Assembly: GCA_031549905.1 (NCBI GenBank)
Contig: JAVBPC010000020.1
Span: forward strand, 16,639-80,638
Direction: 5' to 3'
Length of the DNA: 64,000 bases
Source: Avichristensenella sp031549905
Lineage (GTDB): Bacteria; Bacillota; Clostridia; Christensenellales; Aristaeellaceae
The notes beneath the pieces were generated by a model, which had not been told where the DNA came from, searched no databases, and worked only from the letters and a program-made list of their open reading frames with translations. This document shows, piece by piece, positions 1 to 7,781 of this stretch; the first letter of the stretch is position 1, and each line of letters begins with the position of its first letter. Made by a program: the position numbers and the translations under genes.

Positions 1-66
1 TGTGCGGCGGCTCAGATCGCGGAACAGGTCCGTAATGGGTTTGGGTTCCATGGTGTTGGGTTGCAT
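1..66 (-). CDS. start of an unidentified gene, cut by the window edge
   Basis: Twenty-two in-frame codons (MQPNTMEPKPITDLFRDLSR and two more) run off the left edge of the window on the minus strand. The ATG at 66 is preceded by a GAGGGG ribosome binding site that overlaps the stop codon of the upstream membrane-protein gene (stop at 78-80), so the two are probably translationally coupled. A second ATG lies five codons further in. Too little is present to name a family. Confidence 0.55.
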   Translation of the reverse strand, partial: MQPNTMEPKPITDLFRDLSRRT

Positions 67-77
67 TGCCGATCCCC

Positions 78-989
78 TCACTTTTTGTTTTCTTGCCGGT
101 ATTCGGCCCATGTTTCCGCGATCCAGGCGGTCATTTCCGCCGCTTCCTCTTCCCACCTGGAGGCGAAGTATGATTTGCGCTCAAAGATGAATTTCTTTTC
201 CATGCCCTCTATCGCTTCGCCGGTTTCCGGCGAGATAAACGTGAAAGTGTGCACCGTGTTGCCATTCTCCACCTTGCTTACGCGCCGCACAAAGGCCCCC
301 ACCTCTTCCGGCGCGGCGGCGACAAGATCATCGGGCAAAAGCGCCGTCACAAACTCACCGTTCCACAGCACAACCAGCTTATCGCCCAACCCGTACGCGC
401 GCGGCACGCCGTACGAAAACGCCCCGGCCATCATCCGGTGGTAGGCAAGCTCCGGCCATATGTCGCCCACCCAGCGCGTTACTTCGTTTCCATCCGGCCA
501 GGAGCCGTAGTGGTCGCCGGAAAATGCGCTGACGGTGGAGGGGGGATCGCCGCCCGCAAATTCCTTGGATGCATGCGGGAACACCTCGCCCGTGACGGCG
601 TCATGTATGCTGACGCGCACCGTCCGCTCAAACGCGCTTCCGCCCAGGCCGTACCCGCCGACTTTGTTTTCCCCGTACGCATAGCGGAGGATGGCGCGGA
701 CCTGCGTGGGGTCATCAGCCCGCAGCCCGGCGGGAATGTATTGGTCGGTGTAGATGCCCTTCGCCTCATCATAGGCGGCCAGCGCATTGCCATCCATGAA
801 TGCCAAAGAAGGGGCATCCGCAAGCCCGGCCTGCATTGCCTCATTGTACGCGGCGGCGTTTTTGTTTCGTTGCACGCGGGTATACAGAACAATGCTGGCG
901 ACCGCGATGACGGCAACCAAAGCAAGCGTTATCAGCAACCTTGCACGCGGTGCCAGCAACGGCTTTTGAGTGTCCACAGCGGCATTCAT
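78..989 (-). CDS. membrane-anchored hypothetical protein
   Basis: I do not recognise the family. The product of about 303 residues has a short charged N-terminus, one hydrophobic helix at about residues 18-36 (LLITLALVAVIAVASIVLY) and then a soluble domain of about 260 residues that should lie outside the cell (N-in topology). The domain is acidic and Trp/Tyr-rich, with no motif I can assign. The start is uncertain: the ATG at 989 directly abuts an AAGAAGG sequence, which is too close, and an in-frame GTG at 977 is 12 bases away from it; upstream ATGs fall inside the predicted promoter. It is followed after 11 bases by another gene, so it is the first gene of an operon. Confidence 0.6.
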   Translation of the reverse strand: MNAAVDTQKPLLAPRARLLITLALVAVIAVASIVLYTRVQRNKNAAAYNEAMQAGLADAPSLAFMDGNALAAYDEAKGIYTDQYIPAGLRADDPTQVRAILRYAYGENKVGGYGLGGSAFERTVRVSIHDAVTGEVFPHASKEFAGGDPPSTVSAFSGDHYGSWPDGNEVTRWVGDIWPELAYHRMMAGAFSYGVPRAYGLGDKLVVLWNGEFVTALLPDDLVAAAPEEVGAFVRRVSKVENGNTVHTFTFISPETGEAIEGMEKKFIFERKSYFASRWEEEAAEMTAWIAETWAEYRQENKK

Positions 990-1012
990 CCTTCTTGAAT
1001 GTATATGCGATG

Positions 1013-1041
1013 ATTCTATCATGCTTTGCATGGAAAAGTAA
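1013..1041 (-). promoter_or_regulatory. putative sigma-A promoter for the membrane hypothetical gene
   Basis: Read on the minus strand: TTACTT at 1041-1036, a 17-base spacer and TAGAAT at 1018-1013. It lies 24 bases before the ATG at 989 and argues against the start codons further upstream. Confidence 0.45.
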
Positions 1042-1095
1042 ACGCCGCCAGACGCCGGTGCGGGAATTACGCAGATTGCGCGAACGGGCGGTGCA

Positions 1096-1130
1096 TAACA
1101 AAAGGGCACCGCGCCCGCGCGCGATGCCCT
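1096..1130 (-). terminator. rho-independent terminator after the binding-protein gene
   Basis: On the minus strand a 12-bp stem (1130-1119 with 1114-1103, one G-T pair, four-base loop) is followed by TTTTGTT. It ends the coaE-transglycosylase-binding protein operon, whose last stop is at 1146. Confidence 0.8.
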
Positions 1131-1145
1131 CTGTGTATCCTGGCT

Positions 1146-2786
1146 TTATTTGTACGATTCCAGCGTTCTGAGCAGCTCAAACTCGCGGATATCCCGCATG
1201 GCGCTGTACGCGTACCGCGTCAGCACCACCCCGCCCCGGTAGTACAGCGGCAGGAAAGGCAGTTCCATCGCAAACAGATCCTGTATCTGTCCCCATACGT
1301 TCCCAAAGTCCTCTTGCTTGTATGACTTGCGCAGCGCGGCGCACAGGTTATCCATCTCTTTCGAACGGTAGCTGGCGTAGTTGCCGTACCCGTCACTGAG
1401 CATCATGAAGCTGGGGTCGGGTATGATGTCAAAGTTGAACGCGCACAGGTACAGATCATAGTCCCTGTTTTTCAGTTTGCCCTGCGCGGTTTCAAAGCTT
1501 TGCGCAATGATATTGACCTCGATGCCCAGCGAGCGCAGCATGGTGGCGACCTCGTTTGCGGCCTCCTTGCGCAGCGCGTTTCCGGTTTCGTTGTAATACC
1601 CAAGGCGAAGCGTCAGGCGCTTGGGCCCGGAATCGGTCATCTTGAAGCGGTAGCCCTTGTCGTCTATGTTGTTCCAGCCCAGCTTATCCAGCGCGGCTGC
1701 CGCCAGTTCCGGATTGTACTCGGGCGGCTTGGTGTTGCCGTTGTACAGCCATGACGCGCGCGATTGCAGCGTATCGGTGGATGCCACCACGTTCTGGTAC
1801 ACGTTGGTTTCCAGCCTGGATTTGTCTATCGCCTGCATGATGGCCCTGCGCATCTCCAAATCGCGCAGCGGGTTGCTGGCCTTGTCATAGTTGTTCATCA
1901 GCAGCACTTCCAGCTGCCTGGTGGAAAAATCGTAGGAGTTGGCGCGGTTGTTGATCATGCCGCGGTAGCGGATGCCCGATATATCCCGCGTCATCAGGAT
2001 ATCGATATTCTCGGCTTCAAAGGCCTTGAGCGCTTCGCTTTCGCTTTCAAACCATACGCCCGTGATCTCCGCAACGGCGGGCAGCTGCTTCCACCAGGCG
2101 TCGTTTGCGGTCAGCCAAAGCTCCTCGCCGGGCATGTAATAGTTCAGGCGGTACGGGCCGGTGCCGGGCGGGTTTTCGCTCATGACGGATTCCGCCTGCA
2201 GCACCGGGAACGTCATTGAGTACAGCAGCCCGTAGTAGGGCCGCTTTGTCGTCACTTCCAGCGTCAGCTTATCCACCACTTTCCAGCTGCTCCAGCCCTT
2301 TGAAAACAGCGTATACATGCCGTGCTGGTTGTCGGGCACGGATTCCGGGGCCTCCTGCGCCTTGATCGCATCCATCGTGGCGGCGACATCGTACGCGTTG
2401 AGCGTGCGCCCGTTGTGGAAGGTAACGCCGTCGCGCAGGTAAAACGTCCAGATGGTGCCATCCGATGACACCGTCCAGGATTCCGCCAGCTTGCCGACGG
2501 GCAGGCGCTCGTCATCCATCTCAATCAGGCCTTCATATACCAGGTTCAGCAGTGATATGGCGTCGCGGTCCATCACGCGAAGCGGATGCAGGTCCGCGGT
2601 CGGCGAAATGACCATGGCAATGCGCATGGATGCCGGCACGGAGCTTGCCGCCAATGCAGTGGATGCCGGAAGTGCCGGCACCAGCAGGCACAGCGCAAGC
2701 AGCAGGCTAAGTAGCGCCGCCGGCAGCCGCGCTTTCCGTTCCTTCCGTCCCCTCCGGCGGGTAGTAGTGTCTTGTGTAAATCTCAT
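1146..2786 (-). CDS. extracellular solute-binding protein, family 5 (peptide/nickel type)
   Basis: The 546-residue product has a basic N-terminus, a signal peptide (hydrophobic core at about 23-40, Ala-rich cleavage region near residue 47, no lipobox) and the SBP family 5 fold of oligopeptide/nickel binding proteins: the N-terminal segment 'LAESWTVSSDGTIWTFYLRD' and 'VTFHNGRTLNAYDVAATM' is the classical signature. No permease or ATPase gene is next to it, so it either shares components encoded elsewhere or has been recruited to wall-peptide sensing. Its first 80 bases overlap the 3' end of the lytic transglycosylase gene in another frame. No good ribosome binding site precedes the ATG, so expression is probably coupled to translation of the upstream gene. 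The substrate cannot be told from sequence. Confidence 0.85.
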   Translation of the reverse strand: MRFTQDTTTRRRGRKERKARLPAALLSLLLALCLLVPALPASTALAASSVPASMRIAMVISPTADLHPLRVMDRDAISLLNLVYEGLIEMDDERLPVGKLAESWTVSSDGTIWTFYLRDGVTFHNGRTLNAYDVAATMDAIKAQEAPESVPDNQHGMYTLFSKGWSSWKVVDKLTLEVTTKRPYYGLLYSMTFPVLQAESVMSENPPGTGPYRLNYYMPGEELWLTANDAWWKQLPAVAEITGVWFESESEALKAFEAENIDILMTRDISGIRYRGMINNRANSYDFSTRQLEVLLMNNYDKASNPLRDLEMRRAIMQAIDKSRLETNVYQNVVASTDTLQSRASWLYNGNTKPPEYNPELAAAALDKLGWNNIDDKGYRFKMTDSGPKRLTLRLGYYNETGNALRKEAANEVATMLRSLGIEVNIIAQSFETAQGKLKNRDYDLYLCAFNFDIIPDPSFMMLSDGYGNYASYRSKEMDNLCAALRKSYKQEDFGNVWGQIQDLFAMELPFLPLYYRGGVVLTRYAYSAMRDIREFELLRTLESYK

Positions 2787-3588
2787 AGGCGGCGACCACC
2801 CTTCTGACGTATTGCTCGGTATCGGCGTAGGGAATCACATCCAGCTTGGTTCCGTCGCGCGAATAGCGCGGGTCTTGCAGCCATTCGGCCACGCGCCCCT
2901 GGCCCGCATGGTAGCCAGCCGCGACGATCACGATATCGCCGTCATAGGTGCGGGCAAGGTACCCCAGGAACCAGGTGCCGTAGCGGATGTTCGTATCCGG
3001 GTCAAAGAGGTTATCCCATTCGTAGGTTTTTGTTTCACCAAGCCGCATGGCGATCCAGTCGCCGGTATCCTTTCGGATCTGCATGAGACCCCGGGCATCC
3101 ATGTTGGATACGGCCTGCGGGTTGTACCTGCTTTCGTTGTAGATTACAGCCGCCACCAGCGCGGGCTTAATGCCCTGCTGCGCCGCGTAATACTCGATCA
3201 GGTCGCGGTATTCCAGCTTGTATTTCGCCTTTTCGGCGGCCAGTTCGCGCTGGCGGGCAGCCTCTGCGCGCTCCGCCTTCCATGTGCTGTAGTATGATGC
3301 GCCAAGGGGAACGGTCACAGCGAGCAGCACCACAAACACCAGCAGGACCGCATAGCCGCGCAGCGGATGACGGCGTGGGCGCGGCAGGGGAGCAAGGTCG
3401 ATATCGGCGTCAGGATCAGTGTCTGCGTCGGTGTCATAATCGGACTCATCCGGCGGCGTGGGGTTGTTGTGGAAAACGGGGTAGGCGGCGGTGTCCGTGT
3501 ACTCCTGGGAGTAGGGCATGGGCGGCTCAGCATGGCGCTGGACCCGGCGCTTTCGCGCGGGTTCTTCGCCGGGGTGCGGCAGGTTCAT
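2707..3588 (-). CDS. membrane-bound lytic transglycosylase (SLT domain)
   Basis: This cleaves the beta-1,4 MurNAc-GlcNAc bond of peptidoglycan to a 1,6-anhydro end. The 293-residue protein has a cytoplasmic N-terminus with an Asp-rich run (residues 47-65), one transmembrane helix at about 79-97, an Ala/Glu/Lys-rich linker and a GH23-type SLT domain at about 125-270. The catalytic glutamate is E152 in 'IYNESRYNPQAVS', followed by the 'ARGLMQI' and 'AAGYHAGQG' motifs. The ATG overlaps the coaE stop in ATGA, so the two are coupled; coaE followed by such a transglycosylase is a recurring order in Clostridia. The C-terminal 26 codons overlap the next gene. Confidence 0.92.
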   Translation of the reverse strand: MNLPHPGEEPARKRRVQRHAEPPMPYSQEYTDTAAYPVFHNNPTPPDESDYDTDADTDPDADIDLAPLPRPRRHPLRGYAVLLVFVVLLAVTVPLGASYYSTWKAERAEAARQRELAAEKAKYKLEYRDLIEYYAAQQGIKPALVAAVIYNESRYNPQAVSNMDARGLMQIRKDTGDWIAMRLGETKTYEWDNLFDPDTNIRYGTWFLGYLARTYDGDIVIVAAGYHAGQGRVAEWLQDPRYSRDGTKLDVIPYADTEQYVRRVVAAYEIYTRHYYPPEGTEGTESAAAGGAT

Positions 3589-4163
3589 GAATGGCCCCCC
3601 ACGCGCGCCGCTGCGTCCTGAAGCAGCGCCAGCACACGCCGCCGCGTTTGCTCCATTTCGCCGCTGGCGTTGATCCCGCGGTCAGCCCTGCGCAGCTTTT
3701 CGCTCGTGGGCATCTGGCTTTGGATGCGCGAAAGCGCGGCTTCCGGCGTCAGCCCGTCGCGCCCCATCAGGCGGCGCAGCTGCTCTTCCGGCGGAACGTA
3801 CACCGTCCACACCTCGTGCGCAATGTCTTCCATTTTGCTTTCATACAGCAGCGGAATTTCCACCGCGCACAGCGGCGTGCGCAGCACAAGGATCGCGTCG
3901 TCAAGCCCACGCCGCACCATCGGGTGCACCAGGGCGTTCAGCGCCGCGCGCTTTCCGGGGCTTTCAAAGATGGATGCCGCGATGGCTTTCCTATCCAGCG
4001 TGCCGAACAGCCGCAGCACCGCCGACGCTGCCGCGCCCTTGGGGCTGGTCAGCGCACGCGCCACTTCATCGGCGAACAGCACCGGTACGCCTTCTTCCTG
4101 CAGAACCTGCGCCACATATGACTTGCCGGAGGCGATCCCGCCCGTGATTGCGATTACATACAT
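3585..4163 (-). CDS. coaE: dephospho-CoA kinase
   Basis: CoaE phosphorylates the ribose 3'-OH of dephospho-CoA with ATP, the last step of CoA synthesis, in the cytosol. The 192-residue product has the usual length, a P-loop GGIASGKS at residues 8-15, the 'VHPMVRRGLDD' segment and the 'IPLLYESKMED' substrate-loop motif typical of the family. The gene is the first of the minus-strand operon; the ATG at 4163 has AGGAG ten bases upstream and a promoter at 4237-4266 that stands back to back with that of the sugar isomerase genes. Confidence 0.96.
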   Translation of the reverse strand: MYVIAITGGIASGKSYVAQVLQEEGVPVLFADEVARALTSPKGAAASAVLRLFGTLDRKAIAASIFESPGKRAALNALVHPMVRRGLDDAILVLRTPLCAVEIPLLYESKMEDIAHEVWTVYVPPEEQLRRLMGRDGLTPEAALSRIQSQMPTSEKLRRADRGINASGEMEQTRRRVLALLQDAAARVGGHS

Positions 4164-4236
4164 TGCTTTGCTTCTCCTGTGGTTCTTTCAATACAAACGC
4201 CGGGGGCCTGCGTTTTCGTGCAAAAAGGCATGCCAC

Positions 4237-4266
4237 AGCCTACCATCCCGCACAAGGAAATGTCAA
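4237..4266 (-). promoter_or_regulatory. promoter of the coaE operon
   Basis: On the minus strand: TTGACA at 4266-4261, 18-base spacer, TAGGCT at 4242-4237. The -35 box lies only eight bases from the -35 box of the divergent promoter. Confidence 0.6.
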
Positions 4267-4274
4267 GAAGCGCG

Positions 4275-4303
4275 TTGACACCGCCCTTTGCTTCCCCTAT
4301 ACT
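4275..4303 (+). promoter_or_regulatory. sigma-A promoter of the isomerase pair
   Basis: TTGACA at 4275-4280, a 17-base spacer and TATACT at 4298-4303, close to consensus. The transcript start would be near 4310, about 44 bases before the ATG at 4354. Confidence 0.85.
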
Positions 4304-4353
4304 GAAAGGGAGGAACATCCTTATATTCGACCAAAACAAGGAGAGACACAACC

Positions 4354-5199
4354 ATGGCACAATTCCCCATCGGCGTGATCCTCGATTCTTTCCGCAAACC
4401 CGTGCGGGAGGCGCTGTCTTTGGCGGCGTCGCTGTCTGTGCAGGGCATTCAGGTGTATGCCACGCGTGGCGAATTCTCCCCGGAATCGCTGAATGCCGAA
4501 AAGCGGCGCGAGTTCCTTCGCATGGTAAAAGACAGCGGGCTGATCATCTCCGCGCTGTGCGGCGACCTGGGCCAGGGCTTCGGCAGCGCCGAAAAAAATC
4601 CCGGCCTGATCGAGCAGTCCAAGCGCATTGTGGACCTTGGCAAAGACCTTGAAACCGATGTTGTGACCACGCACATCGGCGTGGTGCCGACAGACCCCGC
4701 GCACCCGCGCTATGCCATCATGCAGGATGCGTGCGGCCAGCTTGCAGCTTATGCGGACAGCGTGCAGGCCCATTTCGCCATCGAAACGGGGCCGGAAACC
4801 GCCAAAACGCTGCGCGTATTCCTGGATGGGCTGCATTCCACCGGCGTTGCCGTGAACCTGGACCCCGCAAACCTGGTGATGGTGACCGGGGATGATCCGG
4901 TGCAGGCGGTGCATACTTTGAAGGATTATATCGTGCACACCCACGCCAAGGACGGCGTGAAGCTGCTGGACCGTGACCCCGAGCTGATCTACGGCCTCAT
5001 CCATGATGACGCGCTGGTCACCGACCGGGCGTTCCTGGAGGTGCCGCTGGGTGAGGGCAGCGTGCCGTTCCCCGGGTACCTGGAGGCGCTGCACCAGATC
5101 GGCTACAAGGGCTTCCTGACGATCGAACGCGAGGTTGGGGAAGACCGCGTGGGCGACATCAGGCTGGCCGTGGACTTCCTGAAAGCGATGATGAAATAG
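4354..5199 (+). CDS. sugar phosphate isomerase/epimerase (xylose isomerase-like TIM barrel)
   Basis: A 281-residue cytosolic protein of the AP endonuclease 2 / xylose isomerase-like superfamily. Likely metal-binding barrel residues are visible in strand order: 'THIGVVP', 'AIETGPE', 'NLDPAN', 'VHTHAKD' and the C-terminal 'TIEREVG'. Family members isomerise or epimerise sugars, inositols or 3-keto sugars with a divalent metal; the substrate cannot be read from sequence. The ribosome binding site AGGAGA lies 9 bases before the ATG. The stop codon directly abuts the ATG of a second, divergent member of the same superfamily, so the two probably act on successive intermediates or as partners. Confidence 0.88.
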   Translation: MAQFPIGVILDSFRKPVREALSLAASLSVQGIQVYATRGEFSPESLNAEKRREFLRMVKDSGLIISALCGDLGQGFGSAEKNPGLIEQSKRIVDLGKDLETDVVTTHIGVVPTDPAHPRYAIMQDACGQLAAYADSVQAHFAIETGPETAKTLRVFLDGLHSTGVAVNLDPANLVMVTGDDPVQAVHTLKDYIVHTHAKDGVKLLDRDPELIYGLIHDDALVTDRAFLEVPLGEGSVPFPGYLEALHQIGYKGFLTIEREVGEDRVGDIRLAVDFLKAMMK

Positions 5200-6018
5200 A
5201 TGAAAATAGGCGTTTCCAGCTATAGCTTTTATACCCATATGCGCAAGACCGGCGAGAGCTTGGAAATGGTCTGCACCCGCGCCAAGGAAATGGGATTTGA
5301 GGGCATTGAGTTCCTTCGACTGGAGGACCCGTCCATCGCCGCTGCGCTTGCCGAGCACTGCGCGAAGATCGATCTGCCGATCATCGCCTACACTGTGGGC
5401 GCGGATTTTATCAAAAATGGACTGGAAGAAGAGGCCGAGCGTGTTCGCAAGGACATTGACACCGCGAAGGAGCTTGGCGCGCCGCTGCTTCGGCACGATG
5501 TGTGCTACGGGTTTGACGGCGGTTGGCGCGAAGCCGTGCGCCGCGTGGCCCCCGCGGTACGCGAGGTGTCCGAGTACGCCGCCGAGCGCGGCATCCGCAC
5601 CTGCACCGAAAACCATGGCTTTTTCCTGCAGGATGCCGACCGCGTGGAAGAGCTGATGCTGGCCGTGAACCACGAAAACTACGGCTGGCTGGTGGATATC
5701 GGCAACTTCGCCTGCGCGGATGAAGACAGCCTGCACGCCGTATCGATTGCCGCGCCGTACGCTTTCCATGTGCACGCGAAGGATTTCCTTGTCAAGCCGC
5801 GCCGCGCGGACAACCCCGGCCAGGGCTGGTTCAAAACGCGGCACGGGCGGTACCTCAGGGGCACCATTGCGGGGCATGGGCATATCCCGATCAAGGCGTG
5901 CGTGGATATCCTGCGCGGCACCGCATATGACGGGTTCCTGTCGTACGAGTTTGAGGGCATGGAGGACAACCTGCCCGCGCTGGAGGCCGGGCTGGCGTTC
6001 CTGCGCACGGTAATCTAA
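5200..6018 (+). CDS. sugar phosphate isomerase/epimerase, second copy type
   Basis: A 272-residue TIM-barrel protein of the same superfamily as its upstream neighbour but clearly divergent from it. Metal-site segments include 'CTENHG', 'VDIGNFACADED', 'HVHAKDF' and the terminal 'SYEFEGMEDN'. The ATG follows the preceding TAG with no gap and no strong ribosome binding site of its own, which implies translational re-initiation. It is the last gene of this two-gene unit; a rho-independent terminator follows 20 bases after the stop. Confidence 0.88.
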   Translation: MKIGVSSYSFYTHMRKTGESLEMVCTRAKEMGFEGIEFLRLEDPSIAAALAEHCAKIDLPIIAYTVGADFIKNGLEEEAERVRKDIDTAKELGAPLLRHDVCYGFDGGWREAVRRVAPAVREVSEYAAERGIRTCTENHGFFLQDADRVEELMLAVNHENYGWLVDIGNFACADEDSLHAVSIAAPYAFHVHAKDFLVKPRRADNPGQGWFKTRHGRYLRGTIAGHGHIPIKACVDILRGTAYDGFLSYEFEGMEDNLPALEAGLAFLRTVI

Positions 6019-6037
6019 CCCGGATATGGAGACCATA

Positions 6038-6069
6038 AGAATCGGTGCGCCGGCATCGGTTCTTTTTTT
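6038..6069 (+). terminator. rho-independent terminator of the isomerase operon
   Basis: An 11-bp stem (6038-6048 with 6053-6063, two G-T pairs, GCCG loop) followed by a run of T to 6069. Confidence 0.9.
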
Positions 6070-6087
6070 GCAAAAAGTGCGCAAACC

Positions 6088-6113
6088 TGTCACACGCGCT
6101 GCCAGCGGGCGTC
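6088..6113 (+). promoter_or_regulatory. candidate ECF-type promoter upstream of the sigma factor gene
   Basis: TGTCACA at 6088-6094, 15 bases, then CGTC at 6110-6113. This matches the TGTCACA / CGTC promoter pattern known for ECF41-type sigma factors and lies just upstream of a sigma gene, so it is a candidate autoregulatory site. No sigma-A promoter is visible between the preceding terminator and the gene. Confidence 0.5.
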
Positions 6114-6119
6114 TAACCT

Positions 6120-6200
6120 AGGTAATCACTGATCTATTCGCACGGCGTCTGGCGGAAAGGCACCTCGCCATCCACCGAACGAATAAATCAGCGATTACCT
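6120..6200. repeat. 81-base palindromic element in the sigma-gene leader
   Basis: AGGTAATCACTGATCTATTCG at 6120-6140 (21 bases with one flanking A) is mirrored by the complement at 6180-6200 with two mismatches in 20 positions; about 39 bases lie between the arms. It begins where transcription from the ECF-like promoter would start and ends 12 bases before the ribosome binding site. It may be a MITE-type element or a structured 5' leader. Confidence 0.7.
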
Positions 6201-6228
6201 TGCAACGGACTGAAAGGGGGAACCCATT

Positions 6229-7101
6229 TTGGAAAACATGGAGACGAGCGCCATGATCGACCTTGCCGTGGCAGGCGACAGCCGCGCGTTGGAGGCGCTG
6301 ATCGGCCGGGTGCAGGATTTCGTGTTCAACCTGTCGCTGAGGATGCTTGGCGATGTGGCCGATGCGGAGGACGCCGCGCAGGAAATACTGATCCGCATGA
6401 TGACGAACCTGTCGGCATTCCGCAAAGAAAGCAGCTTCACCACCTGGGTATACCGGATTGCCGTCAATTATCTGATTGACTGCAAGAAGCATAAGTTTGC
6501 CGCGCGGCCGCTGACGTTTGCGTTTTACGGGCAGGATATCGCCGCTGGGGGCATGGATGCCACAGATGAAATGCTGGAGGGCATGGCAAGGGAGGCGCTG
6601 TCGCAGGAACTGAAAATGTCATGCACGAACGTGATGCTGCAATGCTTTGACCCGGAGGACCGCTGCATTTTCATCCTGGGCACGATGTTCCGGGTGGATA
6701 GCCGCATCGCCGGGGAGCTGCTTGACATCACGCCGGAAAACTACCGGCAAAGACTGTCCCGCGCGCGGCGGAAGATGGCCGGCTTCCTGTCGGAATACTG
6801 CGGGCTGACGGAAACCGGCATGTGCGACTGCGGCAAAAGGGTTGGGCATGCGATCCGGCAGGGCCGCCTGCGCCCCGGACAGCCGGAGTACGCGCGGCTG
6901 AACCCGTGCAATGCGGATGCGCTGCTTCATGTCAAACAGGAAATGGAAGCGCTGGACGATCTTTCGCTGGCGTTTGCGGATTTGCCCGCGTACGCATCGC
7001 CTGTTGCCGCGCGGCAGTTCATCGCGGGGCTGTTGCAGTCGCCGCACATGAAAGCGGTCCGCGAAACGGAAGGAGGACAGTCCCATGAAAAGCGCGCTTG
7101 A
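6229..7101 (+). CDS. sigma-70 family RNA polymerase sigma factor (ECF type) with C-terminal extension
   Basis: A 290-residue sigma factor. Region 2 is at about residues 15-90 ('VADAEDAAQEILIRM', 'SFTTWVYRIAVNYLID'), region 4 at about 125-188 ('ITPENYRQRLSRARRKM'), and then a ~100-residue extension with C191, C199 and C201 in 'CGLTETGMCDCGKRV', absent from minimal ECF factors. The extension could bind metal or sense redox state; that is inference. The start is TTG at 6229, eight bases after AAAGGGGG; the ATG three codons on is too far from it. No anti-sigma gene is adjacent, so the extension may regulate activity in cis. The next gene overlaps by 17 bases. Confidence 0.85.
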   Translation: MENMETSAMIDLAVAGDSRALEALIGRVQDFVFNLSLRMLGDVADAEDAAQEILIRMMTNLSAFRKESSFTTWVYRIAVNYLIDCKKHKFAARPLTFAFYGQDIAAGGMDATDEMLEGMAREALSQELKMSCTNVMLQCFDPEDRCIFILGTMFRVDSRIAGELLDITPENYRQRLSRARRKMAGFLSEYCGLTETGMCDCGKRVGHAIRQGRLRPGQPEYARLNPCNADALLHVKQEMEALDDLSLAFADLPAYASPVAARQFIAGLLQSPHMKAVRETEGGQSHEKRA

Positions 7102-7753
7102 TTTTCTTCGTGATCTATCGGAAAACAATACGCTTAACTGGATGCATCAGAACAAAGCGCGGTATGGCGAGGCAAGGCGCGCTTTTCTCGGATTTGTGCA
7201 GGCGCTGATTGCGGAAATCGCTCACTTTGACGGCGCGGTGGCGCACCTTCAGGCGGAGGAACTGCTTTTCCGCCTGAACCGTGATACGCGCTTTTCTTTG
7301 GATAAGTCGCCGTACAATGCATCCTTCCGCGCGCACATCGCGCCGTGCGGCAAGCTGCCCGTGCCGGTGGGGTATTTCGTGTGTATCAGGCCCGGCGCGT
7401 CGTTTCTGGGCGGCGGGCTGTTCCTTGATTTTCCGCAAACAACAGCGCGCGTGCGCGATTACATTGCCGCAAACGGCGATCAGTTCCTTGCGACGGTAAA
7501 CGATGCAGAGTTTTCATCCCGTTTTGCCGTGGGCGGTGAAAAGCTGAAAAACGTGCCCAAGGGATACGACAGCGCGCGACCCTGGGCGGAATATTTGAGG
7601 TTCAAGTCGTGGTACATTGAGCATCCCATCCCGGATGGGGCAATTGAGGCATGCGATGTGCGGGCGATGGCGGAAACCTTCCGGCATATGAAGCCCTTCA
7701 ACGATTATCTGAATGCCGCGTTGGATGGGTTCAAGATGCCGGAAAGGCCGTAG
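7085..7753 (+). CDS. DUF2461 family protein
   Basis: A 222-residue cytosolic protein of the DUF2461 / TIGR02453 family, recognised from the N-terminal 'FLRDLSENNTLNWMHQNKARY' region, 'FRLNRDTRFSLDKSPYNASF', the 'GASFLGGGLF' segment and the 'KNVPKGYD' motif. No biochemical role is established. GGAGG lies eight bases before the ATG. It starts inside the sigma factor gene, so the two are co-translated, which makes it a likely companion or target gene of that sigma factor. It ends 28 bases from a convergent sulfatase gene, with no clear terminator between. Confidence 0.9.
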   Translation: MKSALDFLRDLSENNTLNWMHQNKARYGEARRAFLGFVQALIAEIAHFDGAVAHLQAEELLFRLNRDTRFSLDKSPYNASFRAHIAPCGKLPVPVGYFVCIRPGASFLGGGLFLDFPQTTARVRDYIAANGDQFLATVNDAEFSSRFAVGGEKLKNVPKGYDSARPWAEYLRFKSWYIEHPIPDGAIEACDVRAMAETFRHMKPFNDYLNAALDGFKMPERP

Positions 7754-7781
7754 ATCAGGGCAAATATCTGCGCGCTACAGG

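Noticed and set aside
4321..6093. A 590-codon open frame antisense to both isomerase genes
   Set aside because: Arg/His-rich shadow of two well-formed TIM-barrel genes; it crosses their border and their promoter.
6120..6200. tRNA-like fold for the 81-base palindrome
   Set aside because: Length is similar but there is no T-loop GTTCRA, no cloverleaf and the symmetry is that of one long hairpin.
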